NCBI GenBank assembly: GCA_963752855.1
Contig: CAVVZX010000008.1
Span: 62,001 to 126,000 of the forward strand
Direction of reading: 5' to 3'
DNA: 64,000 nt
Source: DATJPW01 sp963752855
GTDB taxonomy: Bacteria; Desulfobacterota; Desulfomonilia; Desulfomonilales; Desulfomonilaceae
Under the pieces are notes generated by a model, which saw only the letters and a list, made by a program, of their open reading frames with translations, did not search any database and had not been told where the DNA came from. Shown here piece after piece: positions 38,240-48,504 of the stretch. Made by a program: the position numbers and the translations under genes. Each line of letters starts with the position of its first letter. Position 1 is the stretch's first letter.

Positions 38240-39201
38240 TCAAAAAGCAAGGGCCAACTGGCCGCCTAAGGTCCAGGAATTTCTGTTGATTCCAACAGAA
38301 TAGGTCTTAGAGGTGGCGATAACGCCACCAGGAACAATAAAGTTAAAGGTGGCATCAGATTTAATATGAGTCGCATTGTACGCCGAAATACGCCGATGTC
38401 CGCGGGACCAAATTTCCATGCGTATTCCGCGAAGACTTCCAGGAAGGAACTGTTCTTGTAGTGGCTCGTGGCCTCTAAGGCAAGGGCCCCTACAAAGGAC
38501 TGAAGATAGTTGATGTTACCGGGAATAACGGGAAACCCAACAGCCCTGACCGTTAGGCTGGATGTGGCGCCAATGTTCCGCCACTGAACCCCCACCAGAG
38601 GAATGTACGAGTTGGCTGTCACATCCGCCCGATCGGTTACGAGAGACTCGATTCCAAAAAGATTGAAAGGATTAGTGAAGCGAGTGCTGAAATGATCGTA
38701 CCGGAAACCTGCTAGTAGGGACCCTCCTCCACAACCAAAGGTGGCTAGGGCCTCCAAGAAGCCCCAGTCCGCCTTAGCATCCCAGGTCCTGTCGAAAACG
38801 GTGCCGTGGTTGATGGATTCTAATTCTGAGACGCCGCTCGATATGAGGTACCATCCTGATACCATAACGCCGCAATTTCTCCAGAGAGAAATTTCTTTGG
38901 ACAGGCCCAGCCAGAGTCCCCTCAGCGGCGTTCGGTGTTCAAGATCCGTTATATCAAAAAACAGACCAATTCCTTCTGTGCTCGCTGAAAACACAAAGCC
39001 ATCGCCGCTCTCTCCCCAACCAACATAGAACGACCCGATTCTTGATCCACCGTATGGATCGCAACTTCTCGCTTCCCCAAACATTCCCCCTTTCCAAAGA
39101 CCGGGAAAGCCACCGAAGAAGTCAAAGCCCCATACCAGCGCCGGAGCGGACGCAAAAAGAAGAATGGCGGTAAAGATAAGCAAACATTTCTTCATATCCA
39201 T
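38240..39201 (-). CDS. Outer-membrane beta-barrel protein, C-terminal frameshift
   Basis: AAGGAGGG upstream (39204-39211) and a Sec signal (LLIFTAILLFASAPALVWG) begin the gene. The mature part has alternating aromatic strands (IGSFYVGWGESGDGFVFSAS, LLAGFRYDHFSTRF). A frame change near 38400 gives the proper end NRNSWTLGGQLALAF with terminal Phe, the barrel assembly signal, and stop at 38240. Similar in type to the proteins at 54.2 and 57.5 kb. Probably a porin-like or structural barrel. Confidence 0.7.
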
Positions 39202-40078
39202 TTCCCTCCTTCAAAACGCAAATAACCCTATTCTCAAGGGCTTAGAATAAATGCACTTCGATAAGTTCGCGTATGGTAAACTAATACGGGATTAAAACAG
39301 ATTTCTTTGAGTTGCCTATGAACACTAGCGTTGGTCGCGATATAAGTAAAGAAATTAATGCAAACCTAATGTCCGTTTATGACATGCCGGAACTGTAAGT
39401 CACATCCCATTCAAATGTGCGTTATACCGTTAACTCAGCCTAACCAACAGCGAGCTTCCGTGCCGTCATTTCTGCGAAAGCAGGAATCCGGATATTTTCC
39501 CGGCGCAAGCCGGGAACCAGACTGGACCGCGTTTTTCAACGGGGTGACGAGGGAGCGCCCGATCCCCGCTTTCGCGGAGAGGATTCCGGATTCCCGTTTG
39601 CACGGGAATGACGCTGGTTAACAACGTCCACACCTCTACTGAGCTAAGTGAATAATCCATTCAAATATGATTGCCATAGCGGCCGTAAGGTCCTGCGTTT
39701 GCTCGGTTTTGGCAAACTATTGGAGCGGACTCTCATGGAGGCCCCGTCGAACACTTGTCCTAGTGAAAGCGGGGAGCAAGCTCCGTCCAGCAGCTGGTAT
39801 GTGTAGGGGGGCCTCGCGGCGCCTACCCCGTTTTGGGCGCCCGCGAGAGACGTCCCTACAAAGGCCCCTTCCAGACGCTGACAGGGGCCGGCCTCCGTGA
39901 TTGAGAACGACCGGCAGGGACGCCGGTCGCTACCGAAACGGCGCCGCGTATGAGAGATTACCGGCAGGACCGCTCACGTTCCGCTGGACTGCCGTCAAAA
40001 TCTTCCCAAGTCTCCTTTTAGTAAAGGGCAGATTAAGAGGGGATTTGCAAATGCTCATAGCTGAATTATCTATTTGTC
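39202..40078. repeat. Long gene-free region, promoter DNA then dispersed repeats
   Basis: 39210-39400 is AT-rich and likely holds the promoter of the divergent barrel gene. From 39455 it is repeats: GTCATTTCTGCGAAAGCAGGAATCC and its partner GGATTCCGGATTCCCG...GGGAATGACG (39463-39613), GTAGGGGGGCCTCGCGGCGCC (39803-39823), GGCCGGCCTCCGTGA...GACGCCGGTCGC (39887-39932) and CTCCTTTTAGTAAAGG (40010-40025). No gene supported. Confidence 0.6.
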
Positions 40079-41248
40079 ATGAAGAACGGAAAGCAGACAC
40101 CTCACGCAGAAAACCTTCCTGATCGATTCATTAGGCTATTTTCAGGCCGTTTGATCGTTGCTCTAGTTCTCATATTCTTGCCCGGTCTAGTGTCCGGACA
40201 GGGAAAACAAGAAAGCACAACCCGTTTATCGCGCGGAGGAGCCGAAGGCGCTGCCGATAGCATTATCCACCCCGCCATGAGAAAAAAGCAATTGCCGAGC
40301 CTGGTTCTCGGGATCGTAGAGAATGGGGCGGTCGTGGTCAAGAAGGGCTATGGCGTGAAGACTCTCGCATCCGGGGCGCGGCCGGACGAGAACACCGTCT
40401 ACTATATCGGGTCGATTTCCAAGGCGGTCACCGCTGTTGGAGTAATGCTGCTGGTCCAGCAAGGGAAAATCGATTTGAATGCGCCTGTGAGCGACTACCT
40501 GAAAGGATTGCCCGGGAGTTGGCGACGAATAACCGTGGCGCAGTTCATGGCGCACCAGAGCGGCATTCCCCAATTAAACAGGAAACTTCCGACGTTCAGG
40601 GCCACGCTGCGGTCTGCGGACGCGATCCCGTTGAGCTTCACACCCGGCGCCAAGCAGGAATACAACAACTTCAATTTTGCGGTAACAGGAAAGATTATCG
40701 AAGCGGTCACCGGTATGAGCTATCTGGACTATATGAAGCAGAACGTCTTCGCCCCGCTGGGAATGAACAGCACCGGTTTCAATATTCATAGCCCTAATGC
40801 CGCTACAGGGTACAGGCCGACTCCCGGCGGTTCCGCGGCCATAAGACATGAAATGAGGGGAGGCCCTTACGCTATTCCGTCGGGACACCTTCAAAGCACG
40901 CTTGCGGACCTTCTGAAGTTCTATGAGGCCCTTGAGACCGGAAAGCTGCTGAAACCCACTGCTTACCGGCAAATGATTACTCGCGTAAATCCGGACCTGT
41001 CAGGAACTCCCGGCTGGTTTGAACGAAATGCCGGTGGAGATTCCATCGTAACCAAGAACGGCTCAGTGCCTGGTTTCCAGAGTATTATGTCTTTTGCGCC
41101 CGGGAAAGGAGACGCCGTCATCATGCTTTGGACATCCCGAAACCCCAAAGGGAACGCTCTGTTCAAAGTAGACAATGAATTGATGCGCCGGATATGTGGA
41201 ATTGGGGCGCCCCACGAGCCTCTTCACGGTGACGAGCCACAGGATTGA
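40079..41248 (+). CDS. Serine beta-lactamase-like hydrolase (class C / esterase family)
   Basis: 389 residues with an N-terminal hydrophobic segment (RLIVALVLIFLPGLVSG), so exported or membrane-anchored. The catalytic SxxK is in YIGSISKAVTAVG (about residue 112), the YxN equivalent in QEYNNFNFAV (about 195), and GYRPTPGG / SAAIRHE shape the C-terminal part. Relatives include D-aminopeptidases, esterases and penicillin-binding proteins; a drug-resistance role is not implied. Intact. Confidence 0.85.
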   Translation: MKNGKQTPHAENLPDRFIRLFSGRLIVALVLIFLPGLVSGQGKQESTTRLSRGGAEGAADSIIHPAMRKKQLPSLVLGIVENGAVVVKKGYGVKTLASGARPDENTVYYIGSISKAVTAVGVMLLVQQGKIDLNAPVSDYLKGLPGSWRRITVAQFMAHQSGIPQLNRKLPTFRATLRSADAIPLSFTPGAKQEYNNFNFAVTGKIIEAVTGMSYLDYMKQNVFAPLGMNSTGFNIHSPNAATGYRPTPGGSAAIRHEMRGGPYAIPSGHLQSTLADLLKFYEALETGKLLKPTAYRQMITRVNPDLSGTPGWFERNAGGDSIVTKNGSVPGFQSIMSFAPGKGDAVIMLWTSRNPKGNALFKVDNELMRRICGIGAPHEPLHGDEPQD

Positions 41249-41279
41249 TGACAAAAGGGGATCTGCGTGCTTCTTGACT

Positions 41280-41306
41280 CGTTCCCAGGCTGGAAACCGG
41301 GAACGA
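41280..41306. repeat. GTTCCCAGGCTGGAAACCGGGAACGAG repeat
   Basis: A diverged copy of the GTTCCCAGGCTGGAGCCTGGGAAC palindrome. It lies between two convergent genes and could act as a bidirectional stop. Confidence 0.55.
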
Positions 41307-41320
41307 GGGAGGAGAGTCAA

Positions 41321-41677
41321 TCACACTTTGTGGTGTCGTATGCGAACGGCCGCGTGAGCTATGACCGCAAAGCTGTGTGCGAAGTCGGACGCATGTACGT
41401 TTATTGCCTTTGCCACCGTTTGAGCTTTGGCCTCGGGCGCTAACCCCGCCAAGCGAACCAGGATGACACCCGGATTCACAAGCCGCTGACGATATGCCAA
41501 TTCGCCCAAATCTTTATCGGAAGTCACAAGAACCGCCCCCTCGCGGTTTGCCACGGCGAGGACGGATTCGTCATCTATGCCGGGGTCCATTTCAGCAACA
41601 TACCAAACCGTGTGACCGTCGTGGCGTAGCCGATCCACGATTTGACGGTCAACGCTCTCATCAGCTACGAGGTTCAA
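41321..41677 (-). CDS. DUF5615 PIN-like toxin
   Basis: 118 residues: LVADESVDRQIVDRLRHDGHTVWYVAE, VLAVANREGAVLVTSDKDLGEL and GVILVRLAGL. These are the acidic and GHxV motifs of DUF5615 PIN-like nucleases. The start overlaps the stop of the DUF433 partner by 4 nt. Confidence 0.85.
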   Translation of the reverse strand: MNLVADESVDRQIVDRLRHDGHTVWYVAEMDPGIDDESVLAVANREGAVLVTSDKDLGELAYRQRLVNPGVILVRLAGLAPEAKAQTVAKAINVHASDFAHSFAVIAHAAVRIRHHKV

Positions 41678-41916
41678 CGTGCAGCCTCATCCAGTGGGTA
41701 AACAACGTCGGCTCGTAGGGCTTCTGCTGCGAATGCAAGCGCAGCCTGAATTCCTTCTCGAGTGAGTCTCGGATGAGCATCGAGTATCTGGTCTACGGTT
41801 TCCCCGGCGGCCAGTTTTTCCAACACAAGCTCGACGGTGATGCGGGTACCCGCGATTACCGGCTTGCCCATCATCACCGTCGGGTCTGATACTACCAATC
41901 TTGTGCCTGTTGCCAT
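41674..41916 (-). CDS. DUF433 antitoxin-type protein
   Basis: 80 residues with SDPTVMMGKPVIAGTRITVELVLEKLAAGETVDQIL, the DUF433 signature, and a following HTH-like helix (LTREGIQAALAFAAEAL). DUF433-DUF5615 pairs form a predicted toxin-antitoxin system. Intact pair. Confidence 0.85.
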   Translation of the reverse strand: MATGTRLVVSDPTVMMGKPVIAGTRITVELVLEKLAAGETVDQILDAHPRLTREGIQAALAFAAEALRADVVYPLDEAAR

Positions 41917-42027
41917 GTGATCACCTCATGTCACCCTATCAGGATGTCGAACCGCGCCATGTATAAGACCAATTATCGGAGTTTGTCAAACAAAGTCAAG
42001 TGGTTCACTTCAGACAACATTCAGCGG

Positions 42028-42381
42028 TTACGGTTGGAAGATCCCGAATTCCCACAACGCTGTCGACACGATGCAGGCGATGGCTCCAATGACGCCCCAG
42101 TATTCGACCTTAACGAATAAGAAATCGTGCCGTGGCGCAGGCAGGAGTTCTTCTTTTCCGGTTCTCGGGTCCACAAGTCTCCTGCCCGCGCCTGAATTCA
42201 GCCATCTACCGACAACCCAACACAGAAGGCTTCCTAGAGCTACCGCCACATATTTTGGCCAAGCGTTAAAGGCGTAAAAGCCCTTACCGTAAATGGAATC
42301 AACAGCGAGCTGCATAAGGACCAGCGCCCCGAAATAGAAAACTATGACCAGATACCCGTGCCCACGGAATACAAACGGCAT
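42028..42381 (-). CDS. Hypothetical membrane protein
   Basis: GAAAGGAGG lies 9 nt before the ATG. 117 residues with four hydrophobic stretches (GYLVIVFYFGALVLMQLAV, YVAVALGSLLCWVVG, WGVIGAIACIVSTALWEFGIF) and a cytoplasmic loop LVDPRTGKEELLPAPRH. The loop sequence resembles a family of small membrane proteins of unknown role that I cannot name. Confidence 0.65.
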   Translation of the reverse strand: MPFVFRGHGYLVIVFYFGALVLMQLAVDSIYGKGFYAFNAWPKYVAVALGSLLCWVVGRWLNSGAGRRLVDPRTGKEELLPAPRHDFLFVKVEYWGVIGAIACIVSTALWEFGIFQP

Positions 42382-42771
42382 GGCCTAATCGCCTCCTTTC
42401 GGGTCGCCGCAGAGGTAGGTCGGGCGTCGCCCGGCGCAACCCTGACCTTATCCCGTTCCCAGGCTGGAGTCACAGACCGCGACCAATCCCCCTCTATCCC
42501 CCTTTAGCAAAGGGAGAGGGAAGCAGGCGACTCGCCGGTCGCTCCGTAACGAACCACTCTAATTGTGTGCGAACGCCCAACCTCGTCCATGTGCCCCCAG
42601 GGGGTCGCCGCAGCCATTTAAGAGTTTTCGGAAAGGAGGTCCACGGGGAAAACTCTTTCAAGTTCCCCCTTTTCTAAAGGGGGATTCAGGGGGATTTGGG
42701 GTGCTTGAATCAAAATCCCCCCATACCCCCCTTTACTAAGGGGGGATTAAAAGGGTGGCCCGAAGCTCGCA
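42382..42771. repeat. Gene-free region of dispersed repeats
   Basis: It includes a GTTCCCAGGCTGG half-module (42456), TCCCCCTCTATCCCCCTTTAGCAAAGG (42487-42513), a reverse copy of the TTTTGCAAAA-family tail (CAGCCATTTAAGAGTTTTC at 42611-42629 with GGGGAAAACTCTTTC) and two CCCCCTTTTCTAAAGGGGGATTC units (42663-42752). No gene. Confidence 0.65.
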
Positions 42772-43569
42772 TCACAGCTCTTCTTTCATAAGAAATCTTC
42801 CGCGGCTCCCGTCCTCGTTGCATTCATACTCTGTTCTTGAGACAAGAATACCGTTCTTGTCTGCGCTCAATTGCAGTTCCGTTTCTCTATCGCTCCCATG
42901 GTCTCCGCATTTCCAATCGATTACCTTGACCGGAGATTTTGCTCCGAGCAGGGCCTCCCAATGGGATGCTTGCAGGATCAAGGGTTTGTCCGGGTTCTGG
43001 GCGGAGCTAAATACATGCAAACGTGGGTTTTTGGCGGAAACCCCAATCACAACGCTCATTTTCTTCCCGCAGGGTAATGTCCCCACCTGAAAGACGAATT
43101 CGGTGGCCTTACCGTCGTGATCGTAATCTCCGAACCGCATCACAGCCGCCGTGGGCCTAGCTCGCACCCGAGCGGCGAATCCCGGCGATCCGCTGTCATC
43201 GAGGTCCTCTTCATGAACATCCCATCGGCGCAACACGGCTTCCCCGGCGTCCGCGGGCCCGTCCAGGTCGCCGCTAAAGAGCGTGTTCAGATCAAGACGC
43301 TCGTCCGGTTGGCCCGGCCTCTTTCTTACGAGCGTCAGGTTTCCCTTCTCGCCGAAGGCGAAGCCTGCGCAAGGACAGGTGGGCCAAATGTCCGGTTCGT
43401 CAGCAGAGCAGACCGGTTTGGGAGCGCCGGCCCATTCGAGGCGCCACGTTTCTTCCACACCATTGATGCGGACCTTGTGTTCCTCACGGATTAGAGAAGC
43501 AGTATCTTGCGCCGCGACAGAAGTTCCGACCAGGAGAACAATTACAAGCGCTATGTGTTTAATGGGCAT
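42772..43569 (-). CDS. Secreted hypothetical protein
   Basis: The start at 43569 (MPIKHIALVIVLLVGTSVAAQ) follows GGAGG and gives a Sec signal peptide. The 265-residue mature part contains DYDHDGKATEFVFQVGTLPCG, an EF-hand-like acidic loop within an FG-GAP-like repeat, and a Cys-containing WPTCPCAGFAFG segment. Unknown function, probably periplasmic. Intact. Confidence 0.7.
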   Translation of the reverse strand: MPIKHIALVIVLLVGTSVAAQDTASLIREEHKVRINGVEETWRLEWAGAPKPVCSADEPDIWPTCPCAGFAFGEKGNLTLVRKRPGQPDERLDLNTLFSGDLDGPADAGEAVLRRWDVHEEDLDDSGSPGFAARVRARPTAAVMRFGDYDHDGKATEFVFQVGTLPCGKKMSVVIGVSAKNPRLHVFSSAQNPDKPLILQASHWEALLGAKSPVKVIDWKCGDHGSDRETELQLSADKNGILVSRTEYECNEDGSRGRFLMKEEL

Positions 43570-43940
43570 CGAGCGCCTCCAATCGGCTGACACGAAATCG
43601 GTACGAAGGCATAGTCTCTGCTTTGTAATTTAAAACGCCTGCGGTTGGTTGGCAAAAATTAAGGCAGGTCGTAATAAACTGCGCCGCTGACTCGATTTGG
43701 GGCAACCACAAGAACCAAGCACGTGTGGCCTGTCCCAATCGTGATTGAGAGACCGTGAGGCAAAATGCTATCTGCGACAACTCCGGAAAAAGGATGGGTC
43801 TCCGCGGAGTCTGAACCCCCTGAAAGGGAGTCGCGAAGATGACGGCTGCGCTAGTCGGCAGGGTTGTCGGGTATACAGCCTCGCTTTTCAATCACACTCA
43901 GACTTTTGGAGCGCGTCGTCTGACCGGGAGAAGTCGCCAT
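43570..43940. other. Gap without a supported gene
   Basis: Minus-strand frames are open but the translation has no recognisable pattern or ribosome binding site. No dispersed repeat was noticed here. Confidence 0.3.
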
Positions 43941-45443
43941 CTAGGGTCTGTTTATTCTTATTCTGTCCGGCATAAGCAAAGCTAGTCTGTCCGGCTCTTT
44001 CAACGCCTGGCCGGAATGGGCGAAGCCCGTTCGGAGCACGTCCCACCATTCCAGCATGTGAACACGGATCATCCTCGGAAAAGCGTCGCGTATAATTTGT
44101 CGTTTGATGGAATCGCCATCGAACAGTCCGTACAGTAGCCATGAAGGGCGCAAATAAAACAACATTTCGCTAAATTTGACAGCGGTTGCCAGCATACGAG
44201 GGGAAAAACAAGCAGGTTGAATGACCGGTTGGCGGTAATCCCATTTGCGTTGGTCGAGTTGCACAACTCGAGCCGGGTCTATTGACCGACCTTCGGACGT
44301 CCAACCGAGCGGAGTCAGGTGCAGCGCATTGTAAAAGTCTGGGGCTATGCGCTGCAGTCGTCGCAATGTATCCCACAAAGAACTCCAGGTTTCATTTCGA
44401 AGTCCTGTACATTATGTTTACAATGCTCAGGATACCATGCTCCCGGAGTAGACTCACAGCCTGAGATGTGGTTATGTGCCCATTGTTTCTTGCCAATACG
44501 TTCAAGCACTCCTTCATCGAGGGACTCCACACCCATCCCTACACAAATGATCCCTGCCTGACGATACAGGTCAATCCGGTCGGCATCCCGGACAATATGG
44601 TCAGCACACATAGTACACACGATCTGTATGCCCACATTGCGGGTGGCAATGGTCTCCAGCAAGGCCAAAAAAATCTGCTGATCGCATCCCCAGTTCTCAT
44701 CAGCAATCCAAACCATGCGAACATCGTGTTGCTCACTGAGAGACTGTAGCTCATCCACGAAAAAATCGATGCTGTGATGACGCCAGCGCTTCCAAAAGGC
44801 CCATTGACCGCAGTACGTGCAAGCATTTGGACAGCCACGAGAAAACGCAACAACCGCCGAACGACCTGAAATGTGATTGTTAGGGTAAAGCGGCCAGTTG
44901 ACCAGCTCCCATGCCGTACGGAACTCATCGAGATCTTGGATCGGCTGCCGAGGTCGGTTTATAACGACCTCTTCATTTGAGCGCCAGGCAAGCCCTTCCA
45001 CCGTACGGAACTCCTGTTTACCGTCTCGGATGGCTGTTAACAGCTCGCGTGCTGTAATCTCTCCTTCTCCACACACAATGAAATCCACTGCCGGCTCATC
45101 GCGCAAAAGCTCCCGACAGGCGTACCGTGGGGTACACACCTCCGTACACGGTAACTACCCTTGGTAGTGCGGCTTTGATCGCCGCTAATAAGGCGAGAGC
45201 GACAGGATTAGCAGGCATAGAGCCAGAATGCCCCACGAGCACAATGTCTGCGCCGAGATCCCGCAGTCGCTCAACGACATCCTGACAGGAGATGTGGCCG
45301 GCATCAGCATCCAGCAATTCAACGGTAAATCCGGCATCCACTAAAGAGCCTGCGACTGTGAGCAAGCCAAGCGGCGGTAGATAACCGTGACCGATTTCGT
45401 TGACCAAGAAGTGAACAGGTGGAACAACACAGACTACTTTCAT
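43941..45443 (-). CDS. BchE-like B12-binding radical SAM protein, frameshifted
   Basis: From ATG 45443 the protein reads VVCVVPPVHFLVNEIGHGYLPPLGLLTVAG and GADIVLVGHSGS, a cobalamin-binding domain. The radical SAM core has SRGCPNACTYCGQWAFWKRWR (CxxxCxxC). The C-terminal part (DFYNALHLTPLGW, RVVQLDQRKWDYRQPV) matches the tail of anaerobic Mg-protoporphyrin cyclase BchE and relatives. Frame changes near 45130, 44540 and 44400 break it. No other chlorophyll genes are seen, so another oxygen-independent modification is more likely. Confidence 0.8.
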
Positions 45444-45750
45444 CGCGGTCCATTGAAAGGGCGAATGCTGGTATCCTCGTATTGCCACAGGGACTGGTTT
45501 GCGCTCAGACGAAATTCAAGACTACTTTTCCGTGAACATATCTGTTCCTTTGACAGAAGACAACCAAACATTTTTCACCTTCATCGCAAAGCGTCTCGAC
45601 AAGGAATCCGGTTCTAGTTACAGGCTACATGCGGAAATCCTTGACAGATTGAGAAGCGCCGGCGGATACTCGGGTCGTTGCCAACGAACCTTGAATATTT
45701 GGAATCCAAACTGAGCGGCATTTTTCCGTAACAGAAGCGGGGGTAAGCAG

Positions 45751-46035
45751 GTGAACGACCAAAAACCAGACCGCATCCCTGTTATTTCAATCATTCGAAG
45801 TTCGATTGCCGTTCCCTGGCGCAAACGAGCAGTGATGTTCAGGGCACTGCTTCCAATTGCTCTTTGGTACGGTCTAAGCTATTTGTGTGCGCGGTCGTTA
45901 ATTGTCGATTTCGTAATTTATGCCGCAGGGTGTGTTCTGTCTGTTGTGGAGGTCGCTGTCCTTTCCCTGTCATTCCAATATTTGACCGGACACCACAGCG
46001 ATGAACCCGACAGCCTTATGCGAAATGCTGGTTGA
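45751..46035 (+). CDS. Hypothetical membrane protein, two helices
   Basis: A GTG start after GCAGG gives 94 residues with hydrophobic segments ALLPIALWYGLSYLCA and DFVIYAAGCVLSVVEVAVLSLSF. The N-terminal PVISIIRSSIAVPWRKRA is basic. No family recognised. Could be a short complete protein or a remnant. Confidence 0.4.
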   Translation: MNDQKPDRIPVISIIRSSIAVPWRKRAVMFRALLPIALWYGLSYLCARSLIVDFVIYAAGCVLSVVEVAVLSLSFQYLTGHHSDEPDSLMRNAG

Positions 46036-46190
46036 TAAGCGAACCCTCAAGTCCGCTCTCAGCCCGTGTGTGGCATTGCTGCCGATCAGTTGACTACCCT
46101 CAATTCAAGATTTTGCTATTAAAGAATGGGCCGCTATGTTTTAATACCCGGGGAGTCTGTTAAAGACCTCTTTAATAAGGGAATCGGATC

Positions 46191-47345
46191 ATGAATCGCG
46201 GGCTTCAGGGAAGACTCGTCCGCCAAACTACAGCCTCTGAAGGTTTCGAGGCTTTTGTCCCTTTTGCGCTACCGCCGGACCCGCCTCCGGATGTTAATTT
46301 GGACCTTCTGGAAGAAGCCAACCGAGCGGTAGGTCGCCTGGATGCCCTCACGCTTCTTCTTCCGGATCCTTCCCTCTTTCTCTACTTCTATGTTCGCAAG
46401 GAAGCGGTCCTCTCTTCTCAAATAGAGGGGACGCAATCCTCATTGTCGGACCTCCTGCTTCATGAGTATCACCAAGCGCCGGGAGTCCCGATAGGCGACG
46501 TGGAAGAAGTATCGCAGTACGTGGTGGCCCTTAATCACGGATTGAAGAGACTCAGGGGCGGGTTCCCTCTTTCACTGAGATTGATACGCGAGATTCATGG
46601 GACGCTGCTCTCCAAGGGACGAGGCAGCGCCCAAACGCCCGGCGAATTCAGAAGATCGCAAAACTGGATCGGGGGTACTCGTCCAGGTAATGCGCTATTC
46701 GTTCCGCCTCCACCGGAAGTAATGATGAGTTGTCTGGGCGAGCTGGAAAAATACCTTCATGATCAGCCCGTCCGGAGTCCATTGCTTCTCAAGGCAGCGT
46801 TAAGTCATGTTCAATTTGAGACTATTCATCCATTTCTCGACGGCAACGGACGCCTGGGAAGACTCCTGATAACGCTTCTCCTGTGCATTGAAGGCGCTTT
46901 ATCCGAACCTCTCCTTTATCTTAGCCTCTATTTCAAGGAACATCGGGACACCTATTATAGTTTATTGCAGAGAGTTCGCCTCGAAGGCGACTGGGAAGCA
47001 TGGGTGACTTTCTTTCTGGAGGGAGTGATAGAAACCGCAGGGCAAGCAGTGAAAACCGCGCAACGGGTCATGAATCTGTTCACCGATGACCGAACTCGTA
47101 TCGACAAGATGGGACAAGCAGCCGGGAATGTTTCGCGAGTCCATGCTTATCTTCAAAAGAAGCCTGTTCTTGAGATTCCTCGGGCCTCGACCGAGATTGC
47201 GATATCTCAGCCAACCGTAACGGCAGCCCTCAAGAGGCTGGAAGAGATCGGAATAGTGAGGGAGATTACTGGCAAAGCCAGGGACCGGATATTTGTCTAT
47301 AAGGATTATCTGGACATCCTTGGTGAGGGAACGCAGCCCTTATGA
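46191..47345 (+). CDS. Fic-family AMPylation protein with winged-helix C terminus
   Basis: 384 residues. The active loop HPFLDGNGRLGR (about residue 212) is complete, including the catalytic His. An N-terminal inhibitory motif SSQIEGT (about residues 75-81) marks an autoinhibited class II Fic. The C terminus (IPRASTEIAISQPTVTAALKRLEEIGIVREI) is a winged helix. Such proteins transfer AMP to targets and are often linked to phage or stress responses. GGGAATCGG upstream is a weak ribosome binding site. Intact. Confidence 0.9.
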   Translation: MNRGLQGRLVRQTTASEGFEAFVPFALPPDPPPDVNLDLLEEANRAVGRLDALTLLLPDPSLFLYFYVRKEAVLSSQIEGTQSSLSDLLLHEYHQAPGVPIGDVEEVSQYVVALNHGLKRLRGGFPLSLRLIREIHGTLLSKGRGSAQTPGEFRRSQNWIGGTRPGNALFVPPPPEVMMSCLGELEKYLHDQPVRSPLLLKAALSHVQFETIHPFLDGNGRLGRLLITLLLCIEGALSEPLLYLSLYFKEHRDTYYSLLQRVRLEGDWEAWVTFFLEGVIETAGQAVKTAQRVMNLFTDDRTRIDKMGQAAGNVSRVHAYLQKKPVLEIPRASTEIAISQPTVTAALKRLEEIGIVREITGKARDRIFVYKDYLDILGEGTQPL

Positions 47346-47838
47346 TGGACACCTCAACGTCATTCCAAAAACATATAGCAAAGAAAGCCCTGGCAGACGC
47401 CGTGAAGCGTGCGCCTAAATAGAGGTCTTCGGAGTATTTCACTGATGCGAAAGCAGAGAAGGAAAGAATGCGGGAACCTCCGTTTTGTCCCGAGTTCCGC
47501 GGGATTTTCGCACCCCCCGCAAAGAACTCCTATATGGCAGATGGTGGGACGACGCTTCTGAAGCTTCACAGGCGATGCGCCGCTACATGGTGGGACAGGC
47601 GTCCCGCCTGTCGATTTAAGGAGTGAATGCCTCGCATCTAGGGCGGGATAGGGGTAGGGCGGGCTGGCGCCCGCCGAAATCCCCTTTAATCCACCTTTAG
47701 AAAAGGGGGACTTCGCATACTCCATTGGTTAAAGTCAGTACGGAGGGATTTGCATGGATCGTCGCCTAGGAGAGTCAACTTTCTCTGCGTTCTCTGCCAC
47801 CCTCAGCGGTGAATTTCTTTTCCCTTAGGAGGATCAAA
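47346..47838. repeat. Gene-free spacer with repeats
   Basis: A degraded TTTTGCAAAA-family copy with tail GCAAAGAACTCCTATATGGC is at 47469-47540, a GGTGGGACAGGCGTCCCGCCTGTC palindrome at 47588-47612, and a CCACCTTTAGAAAAGGGGGACTTC unit at 47691-47714. GGAGG before 47839 serves the next gene. Confidence 0.6.
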
Positions 47839-48408
47839 ATGCTCAAGAATACAGTTCGGAAAGTCATGCTAGGTTCGCTGGCTTTAATGGCCGTTTTTTT
47901 CGTTTTTTCCGCAGCCTGTGGCGAACAGGGAGGCGAAGAACTCGTCCAGGCCGCCGCTAATAATGAGTTGGACGAGGTCCAAAGCCTCCTGGAAAACGGG
48001 ACAGACATAAACGCCAAGGCCGACGAAGGCGTCACGGCCCTGATGATTGCTTGCGGCCGGGGCCATATCGAAATGGTGAAACGGCTTCTGGAGAAGGGAG
48101 CGAATGTCAATGCCAAATCCGATAACGGATCTTCGGCATTGGCTCTGGCCACAATCATGGGGGATCTCGATGCCGCCAAGCTACTTTTGGAAAAGGGAGC
48201 GGACGTTAATGACAAAGACAACGACGGCGTGACGGCCTTGATGGGAGCTTCCTATGAAGGCCACTTTGACCTTGCCAAACTGCTCATCGACAAGGGAGCG
48301 GATGTCAACGCCAAGAGCAAGGATGGTGACACAGCGCTGATGGCGGCCCAAGAGATGAGTCACACGAAGATCGTCGAGCTCCTCAAAGCCCACGGAGCAA
48401 AGGAATGA
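47839..48408 (+). CDS. Ankyrin-repeat lipoprotein
   Basis: AGGAGG (47829-47834) sets the ATG. The signal peptide ends in VFSAAC, a lipobox, so the 190-residue product is probably lipid-anchored in the envelope. Five ankyrin units follow, e.g. DEGVTALMIACGRGHIEMVKRLLEKGANVNAK split into D-G-x-TAL and LL-x-KGA-VN. The last ends LKAHGAKE. Ankyrin proteins mediate protein contacts; partner unknown. Confidence 0.85.
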   Translation: MLKNTVRKVMLGSLALMAVFFVFSAACGEQGGEELVQAAANNELDEVQSLLENGTDINAKADEGVTALMIACGRGHIEMVKRLLEKGANVNAKSDNGSSALALATIMGDLDAAKLLLEKGADVNDKDNDGVTALMGASYEGHFDLAKLLIDKGADVNAKSKDGDTALMAAQEMSHTKIVELLKAHGAKE

Positions 48409-48504
48409 GCTCCACGAACGAATCGAAATGGAGACAGGTCTGCTCTTGCCCGGGCCGATGAATCCAAAAGGGTCTCCCAAGAACTGAGGCGATCTGCCGT
48501 CGTT

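Noticed and set aside
37930..38289. 119-codon plus-strand ORF and 105-codon minus-strand ORF
   Set aside because: Neither has a ribosome binding site or family resemblance, and both run across a dispersed repeat and the end of the beta-barrel gene.
45499..45714. 71-codon ORF after the BchE-like gene
   Set aside because: Its central part is the 56-bp repeat shared with 49.3 kb, and no family pattern is visible.
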